Assembly: GCA_022606425.2 (NCBI GenBank)
Contig: JAHDVF020001468.1
Location: 1,054,001 to 1,118,000 of the forward strand
Direction of reading: 5' to 3'
Length of the DNA: 64,000 nt
DNA from: Lepidostoma basale
Taxonomy: Eukaryota; Arthropoda; Insecta; Trichoptera; Lepidostomatidae
Position numbers and translations under genes: made by a program. The stretch's first letter is position 1, and each line of letters begins with the position of its first letter. The notes beneath the pieces were generated by a model, which ran no database searches, had not been told where the DNA came from, and saw only the letters and a list, made by a program, of their open reading frames with translations. Shown here one piece after another: positions 52,695-63,956 of this stretch.

Positions 52695-54050
52695 GTATGG
52701 TTTATTTTAAATATTATATTATAATAATAGGTACTTCTCAATTTCATTTTTATTTAGAAAATAATGCACTTGTTATTGGGGGATGGTCAAAAGGGAACAA
52801 GTGAATTTAATTTCAATTCATTTTGAATTGATTTAAGAATTAACCACGTCGTGCCACGCTCCGCTTACCCTCCCCTCGATAGCCGCTGCAAAAAATGGCA
52901 ATAAAATTTTAAACAAATAATTCAACCCCGAGTCCTATTATTAACACCCCGATACTCGCAAAACAAGTTTACATTTGAAATACATCCCCTATCGAACCCC
53001 CCCGAAGTTGAAAATTTTGCCGCAATTTATATTGTCGCACTTTTCATTCAAATGCCATCAGCCAGCGTACACCGCACACAATACTTTTTAAATGTTGTCG
53101 CGATAAATTATCCGCATTTCATATGACTTTCCCTTTCATGTAAATAAACATTAAATAAATTTCACGCTTCAAAGAATCATTTTTATTTGAGTACTCTTCA
53201 ATTGTCTGTACCGAAGATTCTGTAAGCAAAATCAAAATATTATATTACAAGAGTAGCATAATTCTTTTTGAAAATACATATTCTTGTATCATAATTACAT
53301 GTAATTGGCTTTTTACGTGTAAATAAATATTATTAACATGTAAAAATCCTCTCTCGTATTTTATTTCTGTTATAATGGATTTCTTTGTTCGTATGGTTGT
53401 ATTATGTAATAAGTAACGAGGATAATGTATTTCGCCAACATTATTATTTATAAAAAAGAGATCATACAATATTTATATAACATGCCTCGTATTATAGATA
53501 TCTTTATGAAGTAATAAAAATGGTTAAAATGTAACAATTTTATCAAAAAACATTTATATATTGTAATAAAAAGATTTTTTTGTTTATTCTATTATATCAC
53601 TTAACTAAACAATATATTTGTATGTCCATCCGTTGAACAAACAATAGAACAGACACATCCTGCCTCCGCGTACATCTGTGGTTAAGAATTTAATGCTCTT
53701 GACACATGTCGCGGATTTGAACCCCGAACCGCGACCTTTGTGCGAGAACAAGTGACTTGATATTTTATTATCTAATTCGGGGTCGGTGGCCCCCTGTTCG
53801 CGCTGGGACCCCACTTTTTATTGCCCTCGTAATTTTTAAACGCTGTTTCTGGCGGTGGCATCACGCCCGGAGGTCGAAGGGTTAAGTTGTGTCGCAATTA
53901 TGCACTGCGAAAGCTTTTCGCCGGTTAAGCGGGTCTTGCAAGTGCAGCGCTAACAGGCCGCGAAATTTCTGCAACTCGTGCATAGATGGAACATTTTGCA
54001 CACATTGCACGAAGCATAATAAATAATAATAATTATAATAATAACTTATT
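52695..54050. other. Unassigned, with GC-richer unique blocks
   Basis: 52845-53110 and 53690-53960 are GC-richer and not repeated elsewhere. 53695-53750 has GGTTCAAATCC on minus (B-box-like) without a matching A box. No frame supported. Confidence 0.3.
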
Positions 54051-54055
54051 CTTCT

Positions 54056-54292
54056 TCTTATTCCTCTTTTAATAGATCTGTGGATCTGTTTTTATGGCGT
54101 CGAGGTCTCCTGGGACACAGAACTCCAACTAGACATCCGGGTTGGCGAGTTCCCATTGGCACGTTGTTTGCGGCTGCTTGGGGGAGTCTATCGTCGCTCA
54201 TTCGTTCTACGTGGTCGCGCCAGAAGCGTCTTCTTTTCCTGCCCCATCTGACAATATTTTCGGTATCGCAGGTCTCACGTTTTACTGTGTTT
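54056..54292 (-). mobile_element. RTE-like LINE family C relative
   Basis: The minus frame reads CDTENIVRWGRKRRRFWRDH, VERMSDDRLPQAAANNVPMG, then a Gly-Val-Leu-Cys-Pro stretch and GAAGAATAAGAAGAAG. It parallels the Val-Val-Arg-Trp-Gly-Arg and Pro-His-Ala-Val blocks of family C with many changes. Next to a CR1-like copy on the same strand. Confidence 0.75.
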
Positions 54293-54495
54293 AATAACAA
54301 TAATAATAATAATATGCTAACTTTTAATGCGCCGTTTTTGTGATGCAATCACCTCAAGGGCGCGTTATGACATGTTTTAGATCAAAAAAATCTGATATTC
54401 GCGATTAGTTAGAAAGTAAAATAAAAAAAATACAATTTTGATTGTTATTTAAGTATGAAATAAGAAAAATATGGATTTTAGCTTAGATAAGCATG
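54293..54495 (-). mobile_element. CR1/L2-like LINE 3' end, subtype a
   Basis: (TAA)n at 54293-54313, TATGCTAACTTTTAATGCGC, hairpin 54329-54364 with TGTGATGCAATCACCTCAAG (inner stem GTGAT/ATCAC on minus), then UTR and TATGGATTTTAGCTTAGAT. Confidence 0.83.
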
Positions 54496-54499
54496 TCTT

Positions 54500-55640
54500 A
54501 TAGAAAGAATTTATTCTATATCACAAGCTGTAGCATTCTTAGTGTGATTTTAAATTTAAGATTTTTTTTTTTTTTTTAATTATCTTGAAGACAAATCGTC
54601 ATCAATTCTTGAATAACTATTCACAAATGTTTTCGAATCACAACGTTTGTCTGATACCGAGTCTAAGGCCTCCCTGGATTTTTCATTTAACCCTTTAACT
54701 GCTACAATGTTTTTCAAAATACCAGCGAGAAATGGTACCTTCCATAATGAAGAACTACTTCGCGGATCGTCGACTTAATTTGCGCTCTTTCTTTCTTGCA
54801 TATTTGTTTACGGACGTCCGGGCGAGATGCGCTACTTGAAGGACAGAAAGTATTCAAAGTATAGCATTTATGAGTCATGATTTAGACAACGATAATTGTT
54901 GATAACATTTATCAATGGTTATCTGAACAGCAATATATCGTTATTTAGCATTCTAACACTCGATTTAAAACGATTTTAACATTCTAGCACTCTTGATTCA
55001 TATTGTAAATACGAATCGTAATACATGGTTATGAATTTTAACAATATCAATTCATAGCTCCTTAGTATACGTATCTAGTATAATACAATTTTAGCTCCTT
55101 AATATATGTATCTCAAGAATATATGTTTTCTGATTTTAATTATAAGAAGCAGTAAGCATGTATTGCTTGCCTATTCAAAGACTTTAGAAGTACTAATCAT
55201 GTCAGTTCAGTGCATTCAAACCATTTATTGATATGTCCACAACTCGAATGAGTTCAATAAAAGGCCAAGTATTCAAAAAACAGTTTTACTGCTTATTTCA
55301 ATTTCCACATGAATAATTAATTAGCATCATCGTTTTTACATTTCACATAAATATTAACGTTGAAATTAGCCTTTGTATTTTTTTCTTCCTAATTTAAAAA
55401 CACATTTAATTCTTATAAATGGATTAATGTTCCTAGCTGCCATGAATATGTATTCGGTAAAGGGAAGCCGGGCTCGTTACTAAATAAATAATAACGCTAG
55501 CTTCGTTCTCGGAATGAAATTACCCCACTAAGATGTTTCTGCTATGAACAACAGGCTAAGAAAAGTCATTTATTTCAAACCACCGAATTCGTTTAACAAA
55601 TTACATATATTTCGATATTATTATTTTGGTTTTTCTTTTT
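54500..55640. other. No recognised gene
   Basis: AT-rich, nothing assigned. CCAGCGAGAAATG at 54722 also occurs at 44110, too short to interpret. Confidence 0.3.
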
Positions 55641-55644
55641 TGCA

Positions 55645-55808
55645 GGCTTACACCAAGAATTTAAATTGACAATATTAGAATTTATTATATAATCTTCAAT
55701 GTGACCAGAAATAGCTGACGAAGAAGGAATAGAGTCGTGATCAGGCTTGAATACGAGTCTCACGTATCAGAAAGCGTTCTGTCCTGTATACAACCACTCG
55801 ATTTAAAA
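55645..55808 (-). mobile_element. tRNA-derived SINE S1, decayed
   Basis: On minus: head with GAACGCTTTCTGATACGTGA and a weak B box (TTCAAGCCTGA), body TTCCTTCTTCGTCAGC, GAAGATTATATAATAAATTC, AATATTGTCAATTTAAATTC. A T-rich stretch near 55632 may be the tail. Matches 33470-33664. Confidence 0.7.
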
Positions 55809-56017
55809 CATAGTTTTATGCATTTATTTTATGAAAGTGAAAACATAAAATCTTTTTTCTAGATTCAAAATTAAGAATTTCAAGTGCTGCGCCATTAGAT
55901 TTATCCAAATTGAAATCTTTTTTTTTTTTAATTATACATAGCCATATATTTAAATTTAACAATGGTTTATGTTATAATTAAACACCCGTGAAACCGTATT
56001 GCCAGATTTGTAATGAA

Positions 56018-56125
56018 TAATAATAATAATAATAAAATTGATGATAATTATAACGCGCCATTTTTATGAATGAATCATTTCAAGGGCACTGTAGAAAATG
56101 ATTCCTCTTATAAACTAGTCAAATA
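56018..56125 (-). mobile_element. CR1/L2-like LINE 3' end, subtype b
   Basis: (TAA)n, ATTATAACGCGCCATTTTTA, TGAATGAATCATTTCAAGGG, CACTGTAGAAAATGATTCC. Inner stem ATGA/TCAT. Confidence 0.8.
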
Positions 56126-56184
56126 TGTACATTTGTAGTATCTTGTTACGTTTTTTTTTTAATGTGCCATTGCAGGAAAAATAC

Positions 56185-56428
56185 TTTATAGTACTATGAC
56201 GGCAACATATGATAGAGCAGGACAAGGAGATGATTTTGACGTAACCTCGTAATGCCTATGGACACGCACAGAATCGTATACACTGTTGCAAATGTAATTC
56301 CTATAAACAAACGTCCATCTGATAGACCACCCAAATGATGGAGAGATAACTGGTCTTCTACATCACAAGAGGAAGCAAATTCCGAGGCAACAGATCACCT
56401 GATCTAATTGAAAAAGAAGAAGAAGAAG
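56185..56428 (+). mobile_element. RTE-like LINE family C, 3' end
   Basis: GGAGAGATAACTGGTCTTCT, CATCACAAGAGGAAGCAAAT give WRDNWSSTSQEEA, parallel to WRDSWKSTSQER of 38776-39142. It ends in AAAAAGAAGAAGAAGAAG. Confidence 0.72.
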
Positions 56429-56473
56429 TATTTAGTATGAAGGTTGTTAAGGATAAACGAAGGCAATGTAGTC

Positions 56474-56760
56474 TAAAGGCCGTGCCACACTGTTTGAAAC
56501 AAGCTCTCCACAAGGGTGACCTTGATGGAGAGCTGTGGAGCCCACGGTTGGTGTAGCATCCACATACTGTTGTAAACAAGCTCTCCACGTGTGGAATGGG
56601 TGTTTAAACGGTGGATCCACACGCATACTATGCGCGTCCGTCCACAAAGTTTGTTGAAGGTCAAACGAATTTTGGTTTCAAACAAGTGTTTACACAGTTT
56701 TAAGCCGTCGGTGGAGACCGATGTGGAGAGCTTGTTTAAAACAGTGTGGCACGGCTTTTA
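56474..56760. repeat. MITE 'Hb', copy 2
   Basis: TIRs AAAGGCCGTGCCACACTG plus AAACAAGCTCTCCACA and their complement (TGTGGAGAGCTTGTTTAAAA, AGTGTGGCACGGCTTT). The interior matches 11787-12050 in inverse orientation, including CCACGGTTGGTGTAGC. About 287 bp, non-coding. Confidence 0.85.
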
Positions 56761-56764
56761 ATGA

Positions 56765-57895
56765 AAATATTAGTTTGGGCCTTAATCATTATTTATTGTA
56801 TCGTTTACATAAAAAATAATTTCAACAATCTGAAATGAAAAAGTCTATATTTACACATTCTTTACATTGAATTTAATATTTTCTAAGCAAAATAAGAATA
56901 GCTGGAATTTTGTTTATATAATATGAAATAAAATTCAATAATCCAGATTTTTATTTACATTTAATAAAAAATATAATATTATATTTATAATTGTTTCTTA
57001 CTTATTTGAATAACCTTTATATTCCTCGTTTTATTTTTATCTAAGAATTAGACAGAGTTTATTTAATATTCATAAAACGCGCTTACGAGGAATTTCTAGA
57101 AAAGAGAATATGAAAATACCTTCCTATAAAAGATAAAATTAATATCCTTTGAAAGCGAAATGAAGAGTGAAGACCATAACATTGTAAAATATTGTCATTT
57201 AGCCTTTCAAGTAATCAATAAGGAAAGAAATTAGGAAAATCATTATTTCCGGGAAACAGATTTTTTTCTGTTTTCACAGGAACCCTTTTAGGTTCCGCAT
57301 CCTCGTGTGTATTCCCACAACAACAGCGTACTATGGCTCTCTGTGAGGTGTGTACATACATTAAATAATATAATGTGTACGTAGGTACAACCCACCTGAT
57401 AAAAGGAAAAGTATTTAACGAGTTCACGGTACATTTCCATTTTATTTCTCGGAAAATGTTACCTCTGTTTTTATTACTTCAACAAGAAACAAACCAGAAC
57501 CACACTTATTTTGTTTTAAACGGAAAATGAAATTTTCACCACACGTATTTTTATATATCCATAGGCTTAGTATAATAACTATGTATCTCAAAATATTATA
57601 TTCTGACAAAATGGAATAGAATTCATATTTCACACCATTACCATCCCGTTTACTTATACAAGAGAAATGAAATTGTCTATATTTGCATAACATAGTAGCT
57701 TCGGGAAAAACTCCAAATGAAATAATTTATCGGTAGAACGATATAAATAAAAGTATAGTCGAGTTAAAACATACTCATATACTAAGTATTAAAAAGCAGT
57801 GCTTTAATACGTCAATATTCTAAATGATGTAATCCAAGTTTAGTACAAATACATTTTTAGCTACGGTTAGCTCGTAATTCAAGGTTAATAAATCG
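56765..57895. other. No recognised gene
   Basis: AT-rich. Minus-strand frames at 57215-57427 and 57442-57693 are unrecognised. Confidence 0.3.
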
Positions 57896-57899
57896 ACTG

Positions 57900-58090
57900 T
57901 TTTCTATAAACTGTATTATATTTTATGGCAGTGAAATGTTTCGCCTTGCTAAGGCAACATTTGAACCCCCCCCCCCTCCCCCCTAAGAAGGCGAACATAT
58001 CATTACAATAAAATATGATTGAACTTTCACAAAACAAACGTTGCAATAAATATTTAATATGGAGTTATATAAAATTGTTCAAAATAAAAT
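57900..58090. mobile_element. Foldback family Y, both arms, poly(C) in the centre
   Basis: Left: ATTATATTTTATGGCAGTGA, AATGTTTCGCCTTGCTAAGG (on minus a GCCTT/AAGGC stem II and GAAAC at 57938-57942). Right: AGGCGAACATATCATTACAA, AATATTTAATATGGAGTTAT. Between them is a run of 13 C, a T, and 6 C (about 57966-57985). Confidence 0.7.
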
Positions 58091-58194
58091 TATCGAATAT
58101 TTTACTGTTTATTAGAGTTTTTGGTTTATTACAAGCGTTTTATTTTAAAATGTTAATGACATTATGATAAAATTAATTATAAAACAACACTTAT

Positions 58195-58320
58195 ATTAAA
58201 TTTTTTATATGAAGCACAAACTTTGTGCTTCATCATTTAAAAACTTATAGATATAAAACTATTGATACCATAAATTATAATAACCATACTGTGATTAAAT
58301 AAAAAGTGCTTTATTACTTT
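58195..58320 (-). repeat. HHR-V relative, decayed
   Basis: On minus: AAAGCACTTTTTATTTAATC, AGTATGGTTATTATAATTTA, then a strong hairpin GCACAAA/TTTGTGC beside ATGATGA. The GAAAC box is missing. It matches 19715-19820. Confidence 0.5.
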
Positions 58321-58324
58321 ATAT

Positions 58325-59220
58325 CTGTAAGTTTTACTTATGTTAGAATTTATGCACGGCTTTCGCATTTTAATGTAACCCTTTTATCTATGGTGTTGTT
58401 ACCCATGAAATGTAATATTAAACAGTATTAAATATTTTAGGGATATCATCCCATTGTTAGCTACCCCTTCCGCTATTCGGATGATCCGCCACGCCACTGA
58501 AGCCACCCTTGAAACAAAATTGATATCTCACTTTAATTTGATTAGCCGCGATACAGTGCCGAGAGTAGCGGGAACGGCGAGGGGAGACTAGAAAACGAAC
58601 ATAACCATTGAAAACATTATATTCCATTTATTTTTCCTACTTTTTGTAGGAGTTAGATAATGTACAACCCCTCTCTTGTGGTAGAAGCTATCGATATAAA
58701 TATATTTCTTTATATGATCTTCATTGATTTCAAAGTCCATATGTTTTTATTTATGGTATTGATGTACACACAAAAGAACATGTGTTGAAAAAAATATTAT
58801 TGATTATTAACAATTATATTTTTATTTTATTTAAATCAGAATTTGGAAATAAGCTTATTTTAATGTCTCACTAGTAACCATGGAAATTTCTTCTTATACT
58901 ATAATACTAGTGCCCCTGGAAACGATACAAAATCAGAAAAACTTTCCACCACAATGGTTAGAGAAAGAGGCGATATAAGGCCATTTTCAGAAACTTGCTA
59001 TCGATACGATGAAGAAGAAGAAGCAAAATTGAAAGTTAACACCTTCATGTATTTATGTTATTTAGTCATTTATGTTGACCGTAAACATTAGCTATATAAC
59101 TTTCATTTGTTTTAGAGAGAGAAAAAAACTTATCCTAATAAATGAAGCCCCACTAATACTTATAAAATAATTATTAGTACCCTGAACTTTTATGAATCAT
59201 AACATATTTTTTCATATTTT
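58325..59220. other. No recognised feature
   Basis: AT-rich. A GAAGAAGAAGAAGC run at 58972 could be a LINE tail, but no coding end precedes it. Confidence 0.3.
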
Positions 59221-59221
59221 T

Positions 59222-59490
59222 TATTTATCTCGATGTTTCGAATGTAGTATGTTACTTCATCATCAAAACGGTTTATTTCAATCTCCCAATACTAAACGTG
59301 TAATACCTCCGAAATATGTCGAGGTAAATACACTATTTTAATTGGAAAAACAGTGTTTTGAATCATACTAATTCAAAATTATGGAATTCTACAGTGTTAA
59401 CTTTTTAAGTTCAGAAACTCTAAAATCAGAAATATTAGTAGCTTATTTATTGTTTCTTGAACAATGTTGTAAAACTCCATATTATATAAT
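59222..59490. mobile_element. Hammerhead foldback families T and Y, fused remnants
   Basis: 59228-59268 on minus: TTGATGA, bulged stem II (GAAGTA/TACATTC), GAAAC (59235-59239), ATCGAG. Plus-strand GGAATTCTACAGTGTTAA follows at 59388, then a family Y end (TTATTGTTTCTTGAACAATG, TAAAACTCCATATTA). Confidence 0.5.
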
Positions 59491-59497
59491 TAAAAAT

Positions 59498-59700
59498 CAA
59501 CTAACAAACTAACCAAAACGTCGTCTCTCTGAAGGGGTAGGCAGAAAGAATGGACTGCCACACTTTAACCAATGCGGCATTCCATCCTTCTCTTTTCGCC
59601 CCCTCGGGAGACGCGGTGTGATGGGTTGCGAACCTCATCACCACCAATAGGCATCTCCCGCGAACATTTCGATCGTTTAACGTCCACAAAACAAATAAAA
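59498..59700 (-). mobile_element. LINE-B short relative, 3' part
   Basis: The minus frame 59501-59689 is open for 62 codons: RGRCLLVVMRFATHHTASPE, GAKREGWNAAL, VWQSILSAYPFRET. The tail side is CTAACAAACTAACC. It extends further upstream into the short-type body than most copies. Confidence 0.82.
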
Positions 59701-59804
59701 TTTAAATATTGAATTTTTACAAAAGTTCCGACTGATAATGAAACAATCTAACGCTATGTATTTTTTTGATCTTTGTATTAATTTCCCTATTACCCTGTCT
59801 TAAG

Positions 59805-59920
59805 GAGTTAAATAACAGACGTTTTCAGTACATCATTACGACGTCAGACGAAATATGTCATTGTCAATTATTATAATGAAAGTTCTATAAAACAGACGTT
59901 TCCATTCGTATTTATAATAA
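59805..59920. repeat. Foldback family Y, decayed
   Basis: ACAGACGTTTTCAGTACATC at left, AAGTTCTATAAAACAGACGT and TTCCATTCGTATT at right, centre GACGAAATATGTCATTG. Confidence 0.5.
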
Positions 59921-59975
59921 GCAGCTTAGGTTACTTAGACCTTTCTTAATAGTTCAGTGTTTTAACACATATTAA

Positions 59976-60354
59976 TTCGGTACTTATTTGGAAAAAGGTC
60001 CCAGATGCGTTTTTTTGTGAAATTGAGTTAAATATGCCATCAGTATTATTTTTGCACACTTTGTGTTTTGATAAAACGTTAAAGCTGTACATTTTTTTAT
60101 GGATTTTTTTTATGTGTAATTGCATTCAACCCCTATTTTTTTTAAATAGGTACATATTTTTTTATATATAATAATTTAGTTACTGATATATCTTCAAGAT
60201 AACGTTATGGTACGTAAATTGACATTTGAAATAAACAATTGGAACACAAATAACATTTTTTATAAAAAATCAAAATAATGTAAAAATCTTATTTTTGCTC
60301 TCCTGTAAAAATCATAAAAAAGCAGTTGGCACCTTTTGTCAAATAGGTACCGAA
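59976..60354. repeat. TTAA-type MITE (M1), intact ends
   Basis: TTAA at 59972-59975 and 60355-60358. Imperfect TIRs of about 38 bp: TTCGGTACTTATTTGG and GGTCCCAGATGCGTTTTTTT at left, the complement of AGCAGTTGGCACCTTTTGTC and AAATAGGTACCGAA at right. 379 bp, non-coding. The TTAA target suggests piggyBac-type mobilisation (inference from the target only). Confidence 0.8.
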
Positions 60355-60359
60355 TTAAT

Positions 60360-60830
60360 TGTTTGTGGGTCTAGATCAACTGTAAATAAAAATTAAGAAG
60401 TTTTTTATACCGACATCCCAACTTCACAAGTTGTACGACGCTGTTTCTTACAATTCAGATATTTTTTTTATTCGTATATTATATATTATCAAGTAATCCT
60501 AAGTCTGTTGTCTATTTTCCTTTCTCGTGATCCACCCCCTCTTGCCCCCGTCACAATGCTCCGATACAGCGTACAGCCTCCCCCTGTTAATTCCGCGCAT
60601 TTAATACGTATCAAGCCTTTCTATCGCCCTTAATTATCTGCGATAGGAATGAAGCCCATCCATCAGGACATGTGTAGAGCTCTGTTCGGTATGATGTCTA
60701 TCATTACCCACTCGCATACACGTTTAATTAATTCGTCAACCGTAAGATGTGAGCGAACATCGAACACGTGTATTGACATAATCATTTTTAGGCTGAGTGA
60801 GATTTGTGGATAAATAATACACGCTCGGAT
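60360..60830. other. No recognised feature
   Basis: Includes a short GC-richer unique stretch (60525-60660). No frame supported. Confidence 0.3.
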
Positions 60831-60834
60831 ATAT

Positions 60835-61285
60835 TGCTCGTTGATTGTTCCTACTTCGAACATGGCCGCTTTTCAGTAGGTATACAGTTAATTTGGTCAT
60901 GCCATGCCCTCGACTTCTTTTTCCATTTACGCTACCTGTATAAATCTTTTTAACCATTCTTCCCTCATACATTCGTTCCATATGTCCAAACCATCTTAGT
61001 GACCCTTCCTTAATTTTATTTAAGACGCATTCATCCGCCTTACATTCTAACTTCTTCATTGGGTATTCTATCATACATTTTTTCGCACATTCTTCTAAGT
61101 GATCTCATTTCTACGGCATTTACTCTACTTTCTTCTTTCTTCTGCCAACTCCAAGCTTCACTTCCATACATAAGGGTCGGCACTTGAACCCACATTATGC
61201 GTTGTCATCTTTGCTTCAGTTATATTTCTATTTGCAGTGATGGTTTTTAAGAGCACCATTTATTTTGTTTCTTCAATTTAAAATA
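60835..61285 (-). mobile_element. LINE-B fragment (subfamily with 52001-52692)
   Basis: Minus frame: RWFGHMERMYEGRMVKKIYT, NKIKEGSL upstream, CKADECVL. Further upstream are the WSWQKKEESRVNAVEMRSL-type codons out of frame and GTGCCGACCCTTATGTATGG. The 3' terminal block is missing. Confidence 0.83.
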
Positions 61286-61289
61286 CTAG

Positions 61290-61735
61290 TGCGATATGAT
61301 GTATATACTAGTAATTAAAAACGTATAAATCGATAATAATAATATTCATTTAATCCTAACGCCTGACAGTTGTTACGTGAAGAAAAACAACCACTACAAC
61401 CCTAGAGACGCTGTCGCAGGTAGGAACCCACCGCGCTTGCATTGTGTGAGATGAGTCTCCGGAACGGAGTAGAGGCAATAGACCCAACACTGGCCGCCCT
61501 CCCACGCTGTCCTCACACAATCCTCTTATCGCATCTCAAGTGACACTCGCGCGGAATTATTGTATGCGTTTTACTAAAGACGGCGACTTTACCCACACAT
61601 CACCAGCACATAAAACATTTCTAGGCGCTTTCTTTCTCTTTTATACCCATAGACAATTCACACAATATTTTCTGCGATATTTTATTCATTATTTTTGTTC
61701 TTACTTTCACTAATATACGTACAGTTTGCATAAGT
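61290..61735. other. Unassigned, locally GC-richer
   Basis: 61400-61560 has moderate GC and no match elsewhere in the window. No frame supported. Confidence 0.3.
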
Positions 61736-61736
61736 A

Positions 61737-61880
61737 CATTATATTCACTGTATTTAGTTACACGAACAATCTATAATATTACATGTTTTATTTGATTGAA
61801 AGCTAAGGCATTATATTCACTGTATTTAGTTACACGAACAATCTATAATATTACATGTTTTATTTGATTGAAAGCTAAGG
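61737..61880 (+). repeat. Exact 72-bp tandem duplication
   Basis: The unit beginning CATTATATTCACTGTATTTA and ending TTTGATTGAAAGCTAAGG occurs twice without a mismatch (61737-61808, 61809-61880). The unit contains the outer end of foldback family X (compare CCTTAGCTTTCAATCAAA at about 23738). The identity implies a recent event. Confidence 0.92.
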
Positions 61881-61960
61881 CATTAACACTGCAATTCCAC
61901 AGTTTGGAAATTGAAAATAACTTTGTTTATAATCCACAAAATATTTGTTTTTAAAAACAC

Positions 61961-61992
61961 AACATGTTTCGGAGGATACCTCCATCTTCAAG
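61961..61992 (-). ncRNA. Hammerhead motif X2 left, C3 changed
   Basis: Minus: TTGAAGA, stem II GGAGG/CCTCC with loop TAT, GAAAC (61966-61970), ATGTT. Only the first base of box 1 deviates. Confidence 0.5.
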
Positions 61993-62400
61993 TAAATATA
62001 TGTAAATATTTATAAAAAAATATTAAATATTGACCCATTATTTATAACCCCCCAAAGCTCACTGTTAAAAAGTCATTTTCAAAACATAAAATATTGACCC
62101 ATTTAACTCTTGTTAATGGTACTCTGGTACTCTGGTACTGTGTCAAACTTTTACTATGCAAATTAATAATTTATTATTTTCTATACAAAATATGTATTTT
62201 CAAATTCTAATTCTAATTCCATTTTATCATTTTATTATTGAGTAATATTATTCTTACTGATAAAAAATAATTATCAGTACTTATAGCAATTGGCCCATAT
62301 GATTTTTTAAAATTTAAATGTATTGTTCCTTTGTATTGTATCGATTTTTAAATGCGTTTTTTATATTAGTCTTTCTTTTTTAAGTTTTTATTATATATTT

Positions 62401-62440
62401 ACACCTGAAGATGGATGTATCCTCCGAAACATATCATGTT
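62401..62440 (+). ncRNA. Hammerhead motif X2 right, consensus boxes
   Basis: CTGAAGA (62405-62411), stem II GGA/TCC (weakened by one change from GGAGG/CCTCC), GAAAC (62426-62430), ATATC giving an AUC cleavage position. Both boxes fit the consensus. Confidence 0.55.
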
Positions 62441-62639
62441 TTATATTATTTTGTGGATTATAAACAAAGTTATTTTCAATTTCCAAAGTGTATTACATGT
62501 AACATTATGTTATTATTCATATTATCTCACAAAATACGTACGAGTATATCAATTTATTGCAAATTGAAACATGTAATTTCTTGTTTATTGGGTGGGTGAA
62601 GTGGTAATTTGTTTTATGTATAATTCGTTTGCTAAATTT

Positions 62640-62940
62640 GCTACACGTGTTATATATCACCCCCAAAAACTCGCTGTTAAGAAATCATTTTCAAAACATA
62701 AAATATTGACCAATTAAACTCTTTTTAATGTTCTGACCCTGGTACTCTGTCAATTTTTACTTGCATATGCGGCATACTGCTTTCTAGTATTTAAAAAATA
62801 TGTTTCGTTAGTTTATATCGTTTTCCCGATCATGAAGGCGTAAACATCTAAACTCAAAAATAAAACGTGTTTTAATTCGTCATTCATTGTGGAATTCCGC
62901 AGTGTTAACAGAGCCTTAATTATATGAAAAATAACATGTA
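62640..62940. repeat. Direct repeat of the X centre plus X-type end
   Basis: CATTTTCAAAACATAAAATA and CTGGTACTCTGTCAA repeat 62075-62155. 62885-62905 has GGAATTCCGCAGTGTTAA, the outer motif of families X and T. Probably a second, broken foldback copy. Confidence 0.5.
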
Positions 62941-63004
62941 CATTTTAATTTAAATTGAAGCTATCTACTAAAATATATTATTTACGTACTTACTGCAAAT
63001 GGTC

Positions 63005-63270
63005 GTACAAAAAACACTTGAATGGTCTTAGTCTTCTTGATGATAATATTCCAAGCCTCTCGATCCCGCGCCTTTTGCTCCCATCAGTCGCTTTCGCCCA
63101 GTTTAGTCAGATCAGCTAGAACTTATCCATCAAATCCTCTTAAGGTATTTGAGACGTCTGCGGCTTATCTTGACGTGTGCAGGGTCTTAATTTTCTAGTC
63201 TTCTCCACTCGGCATACGCGACCAATCCATGCTAGGCGACCGGCTCTCACGGTGCTCGTTTTAAGGGGCT
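63005..63270 (-). mobile_element. LINE 3' end, family K, decayed
   Basis: Minus: AGCCGGTCGCCTAGCATGGA, TTGGTCGCGTATGCCGAGTG (Gly-Arg-Leu-X-Trp-Ile-Gly-Arg-Val-like), then a Gly-Arg-Pro-like stretch and GGATCGAGAGGCTTGGAATA. Several stops. The general layout is that of an RT C-terminus; the family is not certain. Confidence 0.6.
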
Positions 63271-63317
63271 GCTGGGTCATTGTGCTTATCATTATGGAGA
63301 AATCTCGGGAATAAATC

Positions 63318-63393
63318 AGAAAACAATAGTGTGACAGTCCATCCTTTTTATCTACCCCTTCGAGAAAACGGTGTGATGGTAAGTTAGTTAGCT
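63318..63393 (+). mobile_element. LINE-B terminal fragment
   Basis: AGTGTGACAGTCCATCCTTT, CCTTCGAGAAAACGGTGTGA, TGGTAAGTTAGTTAG. Confidence 0.75.
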
Positions 63394-63399
63394 AAAATT

Positions 63400-63795
63400 A
63401 ATATCCATTAACAGTTTAACTGGCGGAAGAGAAAAACATAAGGAATTGATAGTTATGCAGTTTTTTGATGGCGGAAATATAATAATTATAAAATATTATC
63501 AGGTTACATACTAAGTATGTATGATAATCAATATATTTAATTTCACGTTATTCTTTTGTGTTATTTTACATATGAATAAATTTGAAACACAATGTATAGT
63601 TTTAAGAATTTTTCTAAACGATGAAAGTTTTTAAATACGGGCCTAGTTCCAACCGAACTGGCAGACCTCATGTATGTATAATAAGTAAAATTAAAATAAA
63701 AAGAAATATGAAACTATCATTTTATATGTATAAATTGTAATTTATAAAATATATTAAATAAACTAAATTAAATAACTTTGTTTTAGTATCAAATT
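63400..63795. other. No recognised feature
   Basis: AT-rich, unassigned. Confidence 0.3.
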
Positions 63796-63810
63796 TGTAT
63801 TTTATTTTAC

Positions 63811-63865
63811 GCGACAGCGGTTTCGTCAACCTCGTCGTCTGACGTCGTTTGACATCATCAGGTGT
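63811..63865 (-). ncRNA. Hammerhead motif Z3, consensus boxes, large loop
   Basis: Minus: CTGATGA (63855-63861), stem II GTCAA/TTGAC with a 19-base loop, GAAAC (63820-63824), CGCTGTC. Relative to Z1 (GCCAA/TTGGC) one stem pair has changed from C-G to T-A on both sides. Stem I has the same A-C mismatch as Z2. Confidence 0.6.
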
Positions 63866-63956
63866 CAAATATATGAATATATATATGAATAATTAAACAA
63901 ATGAATATATATATGAATAATTAATCAAATATATATGTGAATAATTAAACAGTTTA

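Larger units (their letters stand above)
61737..62500. mobile_element. Foldback element HHR-X, copy 2, both arms
   Basis: The left arm 61895-61992 (CAGTTTGGAAATTGAAAATA, ATCCACAAAATA, hammerhead on minus) and the right arm 62398-62495 (hammerhead on plus, TTTTGTGGATTA, TTTTCAATTTCCAAAGTGTA) are inverted. The centre holds GACCCATTTAACTCTTGTTA, repeated directly at about 62655-62765. Confidence 0.78.

Noticed and set aside
53690..53750. tRNA or SINE head on minus (GGTTCAAATCC)
   Set aside because: A B-box-like match alone; no A box at the right distance and no second copy.
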